A stretch of DNA of 64,000 nt, from the NCBI GenBank assembly GCA_003615045.1, contig ML014196.1, positions 1 to 64,000 on the forward strand, in the 5' to 3' direction. This document shows positions 27,081-37,411 of the stretch, piece after piece. The notes below the pieces were generated by a model. That model did not search any database. It was not told the origin of the DNA and worked only from the letters and a program-made list of their open reading frames with translations. Numbering within the stretch: position 1 is the first letter of the stretch; each line of letters opens with the position of its first letter. The translations under genes were made by a program, and so were the position numbers. The stretch is from Caulochytrium protostelioides. Lineage: Eukaryota > Chytridiomycota > Caulochytriomycetes > Caulochytriales > Caulochytriaceae.

Positions 27081-27695
27081 CCGATCGCGGACCAACGGGC
27101 CGAGTACGGACGAGCAACCGATCGGGCACAAGCGCTACGAGCGAGCCGTCAGCTCGGGACAATTCAAGAGCCACCACGCGGTTTCCGGAGGCACGAATCG
27201 GGCAGGAGAGCGGCAGCGGTACGCGAGATGTCGCGTCAGCGTCACGTCGCGTCATCCGACGATCGGCGCACCGCAACACCACTGCAGCTCGCGGTAGGCC
27301 CTTCAGGGTTGCCGTCGGCCACACCCCGTATACCGTCGCCATCGCCACGACGGGAGGTGGCACCCCGTGGTATCGACGAAACTCTGCGTGATCCAGACGC
27401 CGGAGGCCTCGTACGCCGTCGCCGCAGAGGACACGCACCTCTGCGGTCGCCTCGCCAACCGCGTCGAGCCATCCCGTCCGATGCCAGCCGATGGCGTCCG
27501 ATGCCATGTCCGAGGGCCGGTCCTGCCAGCCCATGCCCATGCCGGCCTACATGCTCCGGAGGCACGTGCGCGCGATCGTCTGCGGGCGACTGGTCGGCGA
27601 GGCGACCGGCCGCCCGGGTCGACCCTCGCGGCGTCGACAGCGTCCGCGGCGTCGACCGTCAAAGCCCGCGGCGTCCCTCCCACCGTCGCTCCTTG

Positions 27696-27744
<49 letters not shown>

Positions 27745-27766
27745 GCACGCTGCGACCGCCACGATT

Positions 27767-27802
<36 letters not shown>

Positions 27803-28566
27803 ACGTGCCGCTTCTGCGCGAGGGCAGCCGTGACTGCAGGAGTGACTCCCAAAGCCGTGCGTGGCTTAGATGGCCGGTAAGCGGCGGTGGCTTAGATCGC
27901 GCGCGGGGTGGCGCAGCACGACGACGACGACGGCGGCGGCGGCGGCGGCGGCGTCAGCGCCGCCCGACATGGTGGCCGCTCCGACCGCGTCGTCACACGA
28001 ACACCCGTCGAAGGACCGCCGATCCCTCATGCAGGTCCATGCGCCGTCATGCACGATCGGGCACGGTCGACAGGGCGGCCCGTGGTCATACCCGTCATGG
28101 CGTCATCGCGTCGCGGTCGGTGCTCACGCGGTCCGTGGTCCGCCGTGTCTGACGGCGCGAGACCTGGACTGGGACGCCGCTCTGGCTTCTCGCAGCGCCT
28201 CACCCGACGCCGGCGCTCTCAGCAGGCCGTCCGTCACCCGCCGCCCTTCTATCGGCATCAGCGCCCTCGGCATCGCCGCTGACGCCGCCGTCGCCGCAAC
28301 CGCAACGACAGTGGTGCTCTTGACCGAGACCTTGGCGAACGAGCTCGCCCCGACCGCCTTTTCGCAGACGTCTCCTTGCTGACGGCTCGCCCAAGTCCCC
28401 CTGCATCCGAGCACTCTCCGCACACGCGTCTCCCGCTGGCACGTACGAGCGCTCATTGGCCGACGCGTGTCTGATCCGCCCGTCCCCCGTCGCTGGGCCC
28501 TCCGTAGCCACCGCAGGCCGTCGCCGATCAGCGAAGCGACCGCCGCCGTCGGAGCCCGTTCGCGCG
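27081..28566. other. divergent intergenic region, no gene seen
   Basis: About 1.5 kb between the divergent PFKFB and four-helix membrane-protein genes, so it contains both promoters. It holds a (CCG)n run around 27700-27742 and GTCGCC hexamer repeats around 27768-27803. Open frames are Arg-rich shadows with no recognisable domain. Confidence 0.4.
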
Positions 28567-30093
28567 ATGGCGGGATCATCGCCCCATGCGGCGGCCGACC
28601 CGGCCGCCGCGCCGCCGCCGCCGTCGTCGTCATCATCATCCAACCACCGCGACAATGCGACCGGCCGCCCGCCCCTTGCCGGTCCTAGCGCCGGCCACGC
28701 GCGCGAGTCTCGCTCACCGCCGCCACCGCCGGCGTCGGTGCCCATGACGACGCCGCCCCCCGCGTCCATGACGACGCCGCCCCCCGCGTCGTTCGGCAAA
28801 GCCGCGTCCGTCAGCGGCGCCGACACGGCGGCGCTCGCGTCGGCGCTCGGCACGCAGACCTCGCCGTCCCCGAGCTTCGGCGCGTACCAGCCCTCGCCGG
28901 CCGCCCTTCAGGACCTCAAGCAGAGCATCGCGATGCGGCGCAGCTCGCGGTCCAACCCGGCGGCCGCCGGCCACCCCGTCGCGCCGGGCCACCCCTCGCC
29001 GCTCAGCGTGGCGGGCACCCTCAGCGCCCCGCCGCCGCCGCCGTCCTCGACGTCCGGCGCCCACGGCGTCGCCACGATGGGCTCGCATCCGCTGCTGGAC
29101 GGCGGCATCGGCGGTGGGCCTATACGCGCGTCGGTATCCGCGACGTCGCTCGGCGCGGGCGCCGGCGGCGCGACGGGGCTTGCTGACGCAATGGCGCTCC
29201 GGCACGGGTCGGCGGCGGGCGCGAGCACGCATGCCAACCGCTCGAAACGCTCGCTGGGCCTTGGCAGCCGCACCGAGTCGATGCACACGGTGGTGAGCAA
29301 CACGAACTGGGCAGCCGAGGAGGCCGAGGCGCGCGTCGGCACGGGCGGTGACGGCGCGGCCAAGAAGAGCTACCTGAAGCAGTACGGGCTGGACGGCGCG
29401 CAGAACCTGCTGGTGTACACGCGAGCGGTGCCGGTGCCCTCGCGGTGGTCGGAGCTCCGCACGACGCGGTTCCAGGTGCGCCTGCTGCAGCTGGCGCTGA
29501 TGATCGGGCTCTTTGGCACGCTCGCGGGCGGCACGTTCGGCACGACGTACAGCTCGGCCCTGCTCGGCGTCAGCGGCGCCAACTTCATGTTCATGACCGC
29601 GATCGTCGGTATCGTCACGGTCCTCAGCGGGCTCTTTGTCTACCTGAACCCCGTGCTGCTCAAGGTCCCGCCGCATCGGCACCGCCGCTTCTCGCGGATC
29701 GAGCTCGCGCTGGACCTGGCGATCGCGGCCCTGTTCGCCGCCGCCGCCACCGCCATGCTGTCCCGCGGCGCCGCGCGCTGCCCGGAGTCCTGGTTCACTC
29801 GCGCCCAGGACGCCGTCTGCGCGCCGTGGCGCGCCTGCTGGATCCTCGGCTACGTGACGACCGTCGCGCTCGGCGTCACGATCGGCATGGCCGCCTACGA
29901 CCTGCTCGGTCACACGGCGCACGGCGCGAAGCGCGCGCGCCGCGTCGTCCCCGGGCGCGGGCGCGGCCGCCGCCACGGCGACTCCGACTACCTCGAAGGC
30001 CGCAAGCCGGGCGTCAACCGCGACATGGCGGCCTGGGCCCACGGCGCCTGGCGCTCCGCGCCGAGTGCCGGTGCCGCCGCCAAAGCATCCTAA
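28567..30093 (+). CDS. four-helix (MARVEL-like topology) membrane protein with disordered N-terminus
   Basis: A 508-residue protein from the first ATG; the frame extends upstream through a TTG only. Residues 1-235 are Pro/Ala/Ser-rich and probably cytosolic and disordered. A conserved-looking stretch (SYLKQYGLDGAQNLLVYTR, about 268-286) leads into four hydrophobic helices. These lie near 306-325 (LLQLALMIGLFGTLAGG), 337-361 (NFMFMTAIVGIVTVLSGLFV), 379-398 (LALDLAIAALFAAAATAML) and 425-448 (CWILGYVTTVALGVTIGMAA). The second loop contains two cysteines (ARCPESWF...DAVCAPW). Four helices with a Cys-containing loop between helices 3 and 4 fit MARVEL-type fungal plasma-membrane proteins, but I cannot confirm the family from motifs. 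The C-terminal tail is basic (KRARRVVPGRGRGRRHGD). Confidence 0.7.
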   Translation: MAGSSPHAAADPAAAPPPPSSSSSSNHRDNATGRPPLAGPSAGHARESRSPPPPPASVPMTTPPPASMTTPPPASFGKAASVSGADTAALASALGTQTSPSPSFGAYQPSPAALQDLKQSIAMRRSSRSNPAAAGHPVAPGHPSPLSVAGTLSAPPPPPSSTSGAHGVATMGSHPLLDGGIGGGPIRASVSATSLGAGAGGATGLADAMALRHGSAAGASTHANRSKRSLGLGSRTESMHTVVSNTNWAAEEAEARVGTGGDGAAKKSYLKQYGLDGAQNLLVYTRAVPVPSRWSELRTTRFQVRLLQLALMIGLFGTLAGGTFGTTYSSALLGVSGANFMFMTAIVGIVTVLSGLFVYLNPVLLKVPPHRHRRFSRIELALDLAIAALFAAAATAMLSRGAARCPESWFTRAQDAVCAPWRACWILGYVTTVALGVTIGMAAYDLLGHTAHGAKRARRVVPGRGRGRRHGDSDYLEGRKPGVNRDMAAWAHGAWRSAPSAGAAAKAS

Positions 30094-31590
30094 GGAGATC
30101 CGCGCCGTCTGGCGAAGGGCCGTTCTGCCGATGTCACGGGCCTCTCATCCCTCTTCTATGTCATTCCTCTTTCTGTACGTCTTCGAAGGAGCGTCGCCAA
30201 CGGGCCCGGAATGACGATTTCGACGAATGGCTTCCTCCCGAGCCGTGCCAGGTGGGGTGGAGCGGGGAGGGGAGGAGTGGAGCCGGGAAGGGCTGTCGCC
30301 GCCGTCTTGGCGGCGCTGGCGGACGTTTCCATCGGAACGTCGATGCACGCATGATTGCATGAGAGGCTCCGCTTGAGCGGATAATTAGGCGGGACGCCGC
30401 GCCGCGCCAAGGCCAACGCCATTTGGCCGTCGGCCCGCTGAAGCCGTGGTGGAGTCACAACGCATCATGAAGCATCCAAGCAAATCAGACATGGGGACGA
30501 CGCCTGTGAGCTGCGCATCTTCACCCTCGGTGCTCGCTGACTGCTCTCCCTCGGCTGATGCATGAAAAAATGGGTATGGGGCGAGCGAGGCCGTCCATCG
30601 CCGGCATGAAAGCGCGCTCAGCGTGGCGCTCCGCGCGCGGCGTCGGCGCGGGTGTGGCGTTCTGGTTGTGTTTCGTTCTTGCGCGCCTTGGCGTGGCAGC
30701 CGCCGGCCGCCCCAGGGTGTGGCGTCTGGGAACGAGGAATGGCCTCGACCTGTCGCGGCACGGCGGGCTGCGACGATCCACGATCAGCCGTATCGGCATC
30801 GGTATCGGCATCGGCCATCGGCCATCGGGTGAGAACCCCGCGACCCTGACTCCGACCAACGCCGTGAGCCGACCGGCGACGGCCGTCGCAGATCCCTTCG
30901 GGTTCCCGTCCAAGTCCAAGCCCTCGGCCGAGCCCGAGCGCCGTCGGATCACGCCGGCATAGCGTATGGGCCATTTTAATTGTTCATGAGCATCAGGCGT
31001 GAGCACAAGCGCGCGGATGGCGGCGGCCGTTCTCGAGCATCCGATGGCGTCCGTGGCCGCCCGTCTCAGCGGGCGGTCACGTCTCTCCGACGGTTCACAC
31101 ACCGTCGGCTACTTGGTCACGATCGCACCGGGGGACGCTGCCGAGGCTCAACGTGACCGTTCCAGGCAGCCATGTCGAGGCGACGGAGGACGCAAGCGGC
31201 CCCGGATGGATGGTGCGCACACCCAGCGATGTCTACAAAGACCACACGTCGTCTCTGCCTGTCGTCGATTCATGGATCCTCGCGCATCAGGCGGCCAGGA
31301 CGGATGGAAGCGCGGATTCATGCCAGCGATCGCCCTACCGACATTGTCTCATAAGAACGCTCTCGCTTGCCCGAACCGTCCTCTCGTCGCTTGGATCATC
31401 CAATCTCCTGCCTGTACCATACGCGGCGACCGCCATCCCCCATCCCGTCTTGGCTTGGCAATCATCGACACCTTCGTCAAGCTCACCAGCATCGAGGCCT
31501 CTTGTTTCACGCTCGTAGGATTCCTCCACCTCCCAGCCCAAGGGGCGTCTGAGCGCCGGATATCGCCGGACTCGTCGCAGCGGTCTCGCC
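30094..31590. other. intergenic, no gene seen
   Basis: About 1.5 kb between two plus-strand genes: the 3' flank of the membrane protein and the promoter region of the tyrosinase. GC content is moderate. Repetitive ATCGG/CATCGG words occur near 30790-30830. No ORF has a recognisable domain. Confidence 0.4.
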
Positions 31591-33909
31591 ATGGTCCGGC
31601 CACGCGCCTGGCTCGGCCTCGCGGCCGCCTGGTGGAGCCTCGAAACCGTCGTGGCGCAGTCGACGACGGCGGCCGCAGCATCCGCGGCGTCGCCCATCGC
31701 CGGCGTGCCGAGCGGCGGCCAGTGCGCGTCACCGGAGATGCGCCAGGAATGGCGGCAGGGCACGGAGGCCCAGCGGCAGGCATACCTGAGCGCCGTGAAG
31801 GTCCTCAAGAGCCGGACGGGCAGCAGCGGCAGCATCACGAACCCCGCAACGGCCAGCTGGGACGACTTTGTCAAGGTGCACTGGGACCACGTGGCCGAGG
31901 CGCACGGTGTGCCCGCGTTCCTCCCGTGGCACCGTGCGTACCTGCACATGTTTCACCAGGCTCTGAAGAGCGTGGACCCAACGGTACCGCTGTTCTACTG
32001 GGACTGGCGGCTGGACTCGCAGAACTTGGCCGGCAGTGATATCCTCGGCGCGAGCGCGTTCGGCGGCGGCGGCGCCGCGCCCGACTACTGTGTCACGACG
32101 GGCGCGTTTGCCGGGTGGCAAGTGGCCTTCCCGGCGAGCCCGACGCGGCCCAACACGAACGCTTGCCTCGCGCGGCAGTTCAACTTTGGCGCTGGGTATG
32201 ACCCGACGGCGATCGCTAACATGTACACGATCTCCGGGGACTTTGAGACGCTGCGCAGCAAGATCGAGGGTGGGCCCCACGGGACGATCCACAACGGCGT
32301 CGGCGGGCCCTGGGGCGACATGACGCAGATGTACTCGACGAACGACCCGCTGTTCTTTATGCACCACGGGATGATCGACAAGCTGTGGCACGACTGGCAA
32401 GTGCAGTGCGAGGACTTCCAGCGCTCGTACCAGGGCAAGAACCCCGACGGCTCGACCGCGGCGACGACGGACGTGCTCAAGCCGTACGGATGGACCGTCG
32501 GCCAGATGCTCCAGACGCGCGGCGGCACGCCGCTGTGCTACGGTTACACGCAGACGCAGGGCGACGTCACCTGGGCGCCGAGCTCCTGCCCGAGCGGGCG
32601 CACCGGCCTCCTCACCAACGGCACGAGCAGCACGTTCACGGGCGTCTCCGTCGGCACCATCGGCACGACGCCGACCCGCCTCGATCCCAGCAAGATGCCC
32701 GCCAACGCCACCGACCCCAGCTACTACTGGCTCGAGGACCTCTTCTCCACGATGCTCAACATGCCGTCGTACATGCGCGTCGACACGCCACAGCTCTCCT
32801 TCAAGTCCCTGCAGCGCCGCGGTCTCTCGTTCGCCATGCTCCAGCGCCGCGCCGCCCTCGCCATGCCGAACGCCCAGCCGGACGGCGCCGCCGACCCGGG
32901 TCTGGTGGACGATCCGCTGATCAGTCCCCCCACCGATGACGCCGACGGCTTCACCGATGCGTCCGTCGACAGGGCGGCCATGGAAGCGCACGCGGACGCC
33001 CCTGCTGATGCGAGCACGAGTGCGCCCGCCGACCCGGCGGCGACCACGACGCCATGCTCGTCGTCGCTGTCCGCGACGCCCGCGGCCGACGAGACGAGCG
33101 CCGCGGCGGCCGCCGAGACGGCCGTCATCACGTCGGTGCCCGGCTTCGACGCGTCCTCGGCGACGATGACGACGACGTCGTGCACCGACTCAGCCAGCTC
33201 GTCGGCGCTCGCGGCCCTGGAAACAACGCCGCTCTCCACGAGCTGCGCCGAAACGCCGACACCGACGCCGACGCCGACACCCACACCGATACCGACGCCG
33301 ACGCCGATCCCGACGTACCAGCCGGCACCGTGGGTGGTCGTGAAAGCACCGCCCGCGGACGATCTGGAGGACAAGACGCTGCTGCGCCACCCGAAGCTGG
33401 TGGATGAGACGTGGTTGCGCATGATGAATCTGGACCCGGCGTGCGTGCGCGCGGCCGAGTACGAGGCGTGGGAGGCCATCGACTCGTACAACAACGGCTT
33501 CTTCGGCAACTGGACGAGCCCCGCCATCCTCGAGCACTACGGCGACCACAACCCCGAGTGGGCCAGCTCCGTCCTCCCGGCCATCACGACGTCCTCCTGC
33601 ACCGAAACGCCGACGCCCCTCTCGTCGACGAGCTGCACCTCATCCGCCAGCTCGTCCGCGCTCGCCGCGATGGAAACGCCGACGCCGACGCCGACGCCGA
33701 CGCCATCATCCACGAGCTGCAGCGAGACGGCGACGACGCCCCTCTCGTCGACCAGCTGCACCGCCGAGGCCTCCTCGTTAGCCGCGGCGGCAGCCCCGCC
33801 GGATGCCACGCCGGGCGCGGGCACCCAGTCCACGCAGATCCAGCCGTCCGTGTCCTTCAGTGGCATGCCGTCCGCGGCGACCCTGCGCCGCCGGTTCCGC
33901 TGGTTCTAA
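31591..33909 (+). CDS. secreted tyrosinase (type-3 copper monophenol/diphenol oxidase)
   Basis: Oxidises phenols to o-quinones, usually for melanin or wall cross-linking. 772 residues. A signal-peptide-like start (MVRPRAWLGLAAAWWSLETVVAQ) indicates secretion. The CuA site is VHWDH near 96 and FLPWHRAYLHMF near 110. The CuB site is HGTIHN near 230 and NDPLFFMHHGMIDKLWHDW near 257-270. All six expected copper-binding histidine positions have a candidate. The catalytic core ends around 410. The remaining 360 residues are a Thr/Ser/Pro/Ala-rich tail with a TPTPTP run near 553-577. Two copies of a module, (S/T)SCT-SASSSALAA-ET, separate the core from a second acidic, Trp/Tyr-containing block near 595-670. 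The tail is probably O-glycosylated or, as in fungal tyrosinases, an autoinhibitory extension removed on activation. Confidence 0.92.
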   Translation: MVRPRAWLGLAAAWWSLETVVAQSTTAAAASAASPIAGVPSGGQCASPEMRQEWRQGTEAQRQAYLSAVKVLKSRTGSSGSITNPATASWDDFVKVHWDHVAEAHGVPAFLPWHRAYLHMFHQALKSVDPTVPLFYWDWRLDSQNLAGSDILGASAFGGGGAAPDYCVTTGAFAGWQVAFPASPTRPNTNACLARQFNFGAGYDPTAIANMYTISGDFETLRSKIEGGPHGTIHNGVGGPWGDMTQMYSTNDPLFFMHHGMIDKLWHDWQVQCEDFQRSYQGKNPDGSTAATTDVLKPYGWTVGQMLQTRGGTPLCYGYTQTQGDVTWAPSSCPSGRTGLLTNGTSSTFTGVSVGTIGTTPTRLDPSKMPANATDPSYYWLEDLFSTMLNMPSYMRVDTPQLSFKSLQRRGLSFAMLQRRAALAMPNAQPDGAADPGLVDDPLISPPTDDADGFTDASVDRAAMEAHADAPADASTSAPADPAATTTPCSSSLSATPAADETSAAAAAETAVITSVPGFDASSATMTTTSCTDSASSSALAALETTPLSTSCAETPTPTPTPTPTPIPTPTPIPTYQPAPWVVVKAPPADDLEDKTLLRHPKLVDETWLRMMNLDPACVRAAEYEAWEAIDSYNNGFFGNWTSPAILEHYGDHNPEWASSVLPAITTSSCTETPTPLSSTSCTSSASSSALAAMETPTPTPTPTPSSTSCSETATTPLSSTSCTAEASSLAAAAAPPDATPGAGTQSTQIQPSVSFSGMPSAATLRRRFRWF

Positions 33910-34474
33910 GACGACTTTCCCCGATTCTTTCCTTCAGGGACGCGATAGACATTGTGTTTCCGTATTGGTATATTCAACCTCTTTTCCTTGGATTGCGTGG
34001 TCGTGGACGTGGGTCGTGGGTCGTGGGTCCCCCCTTCGCCGATCGGCGTGGCGGAGTCCGCTGGGGAGACGACGGGGGCCTAGGTCCGGCTGGGGCGCAA
34101 AGCGCAAGCGTCGGTGCACGCCGAGTCAGGCCGAGCGAGACGGCTGCCAAGATCACTTGATGCGGTCGGAACCAGGCGATGCGCTTCGAATCGAAACTGT
34201 ACAAATGCACGCGTCGTCTCAAGCGAGGCCCGCCAATGGATACCTGCCACGCAGCCCTCGTCGGATGCATGGCAGATCGGGCCAGCACCGACCCCTTCGG
34301 CGCGAGCCAAGACCACGACCCCGATCACGACCACGGCCACGACCACGCCTGGATCACCTGGCCGTGCGACAAAAGACGGATCGCGCTTGTGACGCCTTTG
34401 ACGCTGCGCCGGTCGCCGGTCACCGTCCCACGTCGCACGCCGCCACCGGCAAGCACCGGCGTCCTCCGCCCGCC
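33910..34474. other. intergenic, no gene seen
   Basis: About 565 bp between the tyrosinase stop and the chosen ATG of the giant HEAT-type protein. The downstream gene's frame stays open through this stretch and even into the tyrosinase gene, but its composition there is unlike the protein, so I treat it as promoter/5' UTR. A CACGACC-type repeat occurs near 34315-34345. Confidence 0.4.
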
Positions 34475-37371
34475 ATGGCCGATGCCCGCCGCGGCAGCGG
34501 CGCCGGCGCCGGCGCCGGCGGGACCGACGCGCTCCGCCCCATCCGCACGGCCCGGTCATCGACATCTGCCGCCGCGGGGACGACGGCGACGACGGCCGAC
34601 GCCGGCCCGCCCTCGGCCCGCGTCGTCACGCAGTCCGCGATCCTCGCGCTCGACGGCGTCGGCGAGCCCGTCATCACGGCGGCCACGCGGCACCGCTTCG
34701 ACCGTTGGCTCGTGCGCGCCGCCGATCGCCACGACTTCGGACCGCGTCTGCCGCCGGCGCCGGGAACGCCGGCCGAGTTGGCGGCCCGCAAACCCGCCAA
34801 GAAGACGGCGACGCCCGCCGCCGCGGCGGCCGCCAAACCGCCGCTGGGCGCCCAGGCCGTCCAGCTCACGTTTGAACCGAACGGCGACGGCGCCGTCCTG
34901 GATCCGAGCGACGAGACCGCCGCCGCCGTCACTGGCGACGACGGCGACGACGACGACCTCGCCCCGGACGGGTCCGTGCGGCCGCTTCCGGGCGCCCCCG
35001 CGGCCGCATCGACGGCGTTGGCCGCCGAGGGCGCCGCGGCGCCGTTCGAAGAGGCCCATGCGGCGGCGCTGCGCCACGCCGTGATCCGGCAGGCCACCCA
35101 CCTCTTCGTGGACGGCCTCGCGTCGCCGTATGCGCGGCCGCGGCGCCACGCGGCGCGCGCCCTCCGATTGCTCGGTCAGTACCTCGGCGCGCTGACGCCG
35201 GACGCGCGGCCCCCGCGCCGCGACCACGTGGCGCAGCAGCTGGGCATCGCGCCCGTGCCGCCCGCCGCGCCGCTCTGGCAGGGCGCCGTGCCTACCGAGA
35301 ACGAGCTGGCGTACCTCGTGCTGTGCCTGCGCCCGTGGAGCGCGTCGCTGCTCGCCGGCCTCGAGCGGCTCCGGCCCGCCGACGCCGCCGTCCGCGCTCT
35401 GGGCATCCGCATCTACGCGCTTACGGTCCGCCAGCTCGCCGTCGGCACCGCCGCGGGCCCGGACGCCGCTGTAGGGCCGGACGCCATCACGCCGCTCGAC
35501 CCGGCCCTGCCGGCCAACCGAGCGGCCGACGGCACGGCCGCCGCGGCCTCCGAAGAGGCCCGCTACCGCGCGCTGAAGCCGCTGCTGTGGCGCGTGCTGT
35601 TTGCCGCCGAGCGCGCGTGGGCCGGCGCCGTCGCCGAGGCCGGCGCCCGCATTGAGCTGTGGCGCGCCGTCTCGGGACGCAGCGCCGCCAGCCCCCATGC
35701 CGCCGGCCTCACCTCGTCCGCGTATGCCGCCAGCAGCGCCCGCGACGGGCTCAACGGCGCCCACGATCTCATGTCGATGTCTGAATCGATGCCGTGGGGC
35801 GGCGGCGCGTCGAGTGCGAACGGCTTGCTCGCGTCGCTGACCCGTGAAGAGCGCGGCGACGGGCAGGCCGCGCGCGCGATGCCGACCACGGCCGCGGGTC
35901 CTGGCGGCAGCAACGGCGCGGGCGGCGGCAGCGGCGGCGGTGGCGGCGGCGGCGGCGGCAGTGGCGGCAGCGGTGGAATGGGCCGCGGCCGCACGGCCTT
36001 CAGCGCCGGCGACGGCGTGCCCCTGCTCGCCGTCGAGGACTGCGGCAGCGGCGACCGCACCGCGCTGCTGCATGCGTGGCGGCTGCTCATCGGCGTCGCG
36101 CGGCGCCGCGACGCCCAGCTGTGGCCGCGGCTCCTGCGCGCCCTGCTTCAGCTCGAGGGGATGGTCACGCAGTCAGACCGGCAGGCCCTCGAAACGACGC
36201 TCGCCGCGTTCCTCGCCGAAGCGATGGTGATGCAGAAGCAGTGGGCGGTGGTGTACGCAACGCCGATCCAGGCGCTGCGGCAAGCGACCGAGCCGCCGCC
36301 GCCGCCGCCGCCGCCGGGCACCAATCTGAAGCGGGAGCAGCGGCTCGCGGCGTCGGCGGCAGCGTCGGCGGCGGCCGCCGCCGCGGCACGCGACGCGACG
36401 GCGTTCGCGCTGCTCCGCCGCCCCATGTCGAGCTCGGGCACCCGCGCGCTCGGCGTCAAGCGCGGCGACGCGGCAACGCTCAGCCAGGCCGGGAGCACCT
36501 CCTTCCACGAGCTTGTCGCCCAACAGGTGCGCGACGCCGCGGCCGCGGGCACCGCCGCCCTCGCTGCGGTGCCCATCGACGACGAGGACGTTGCGGGGGG
36601 ACAAACCTCAGCGGGAGCGGCAGCGCCGGCCGCCGTTCTGGCGTTGTCGGCGGCGGTGCCGCTCGCGCCGCTCGAAGACTTGTACGCCGTGTTCGTCGAC
36701 GTGCTGTCCAATCCGTCGGAAGCCAGTATCGAGCTCGTGGCATGGTGCGTGGCCACGACGTCCGCACTGCTGGCCGCCGACCCGCTGAGCGCGCCGACGG
36801 TCGCCGCGTGGCACAGCCGGCTGGCCCTGCTCATGCGGTTTCACTACCGCGCCGAGATCGGGCTCATGCGCTACGGCAGCGCGCTCGTGCTCAGCACCCT
36901 GCTGGCCGACACGCCGCAGATCGCGTTGGTCGAGGCCGCGGCCGCGGCGTCCATCGACTCGGCGACCTCCGTGGCGGCGACGGCTACGCCGCCCACGCCG
37001 TCTGCGTCGTCGGCCAAGCCGGCGGCGGCGGCGCCGACAGGCGCGACGGACGCCGCTCAGCCGTCGGCGCCGAGTCCCGAGGAGGCGGCGCGCGCGCTGC
37101 TGCTGCCGGTGCTCTTTGAAGGCCTTCTGGACACGGACTACCTCACGCGGCGCATGTACCTCGAAATGGTGGTGACGCTGGCACAGCCCGTCTATGCGCA
37201 GACGGTGGCAGCGCTGGGCGCTGCAGCCGCGCGCACCCTGGCGGGCGCGACGACGCCCATCGCCGCGCGCATTACGGTCCATGACGTGGACGCGGACGTA
37301 TCGCGCGCAAGCCAGGGCAGTGGCCGCCAGGCGGACTCGGACGCCGGCAGCGTCGACGACGGGCGGAACGG

Positions 37372-37411
<40 letters not shown>

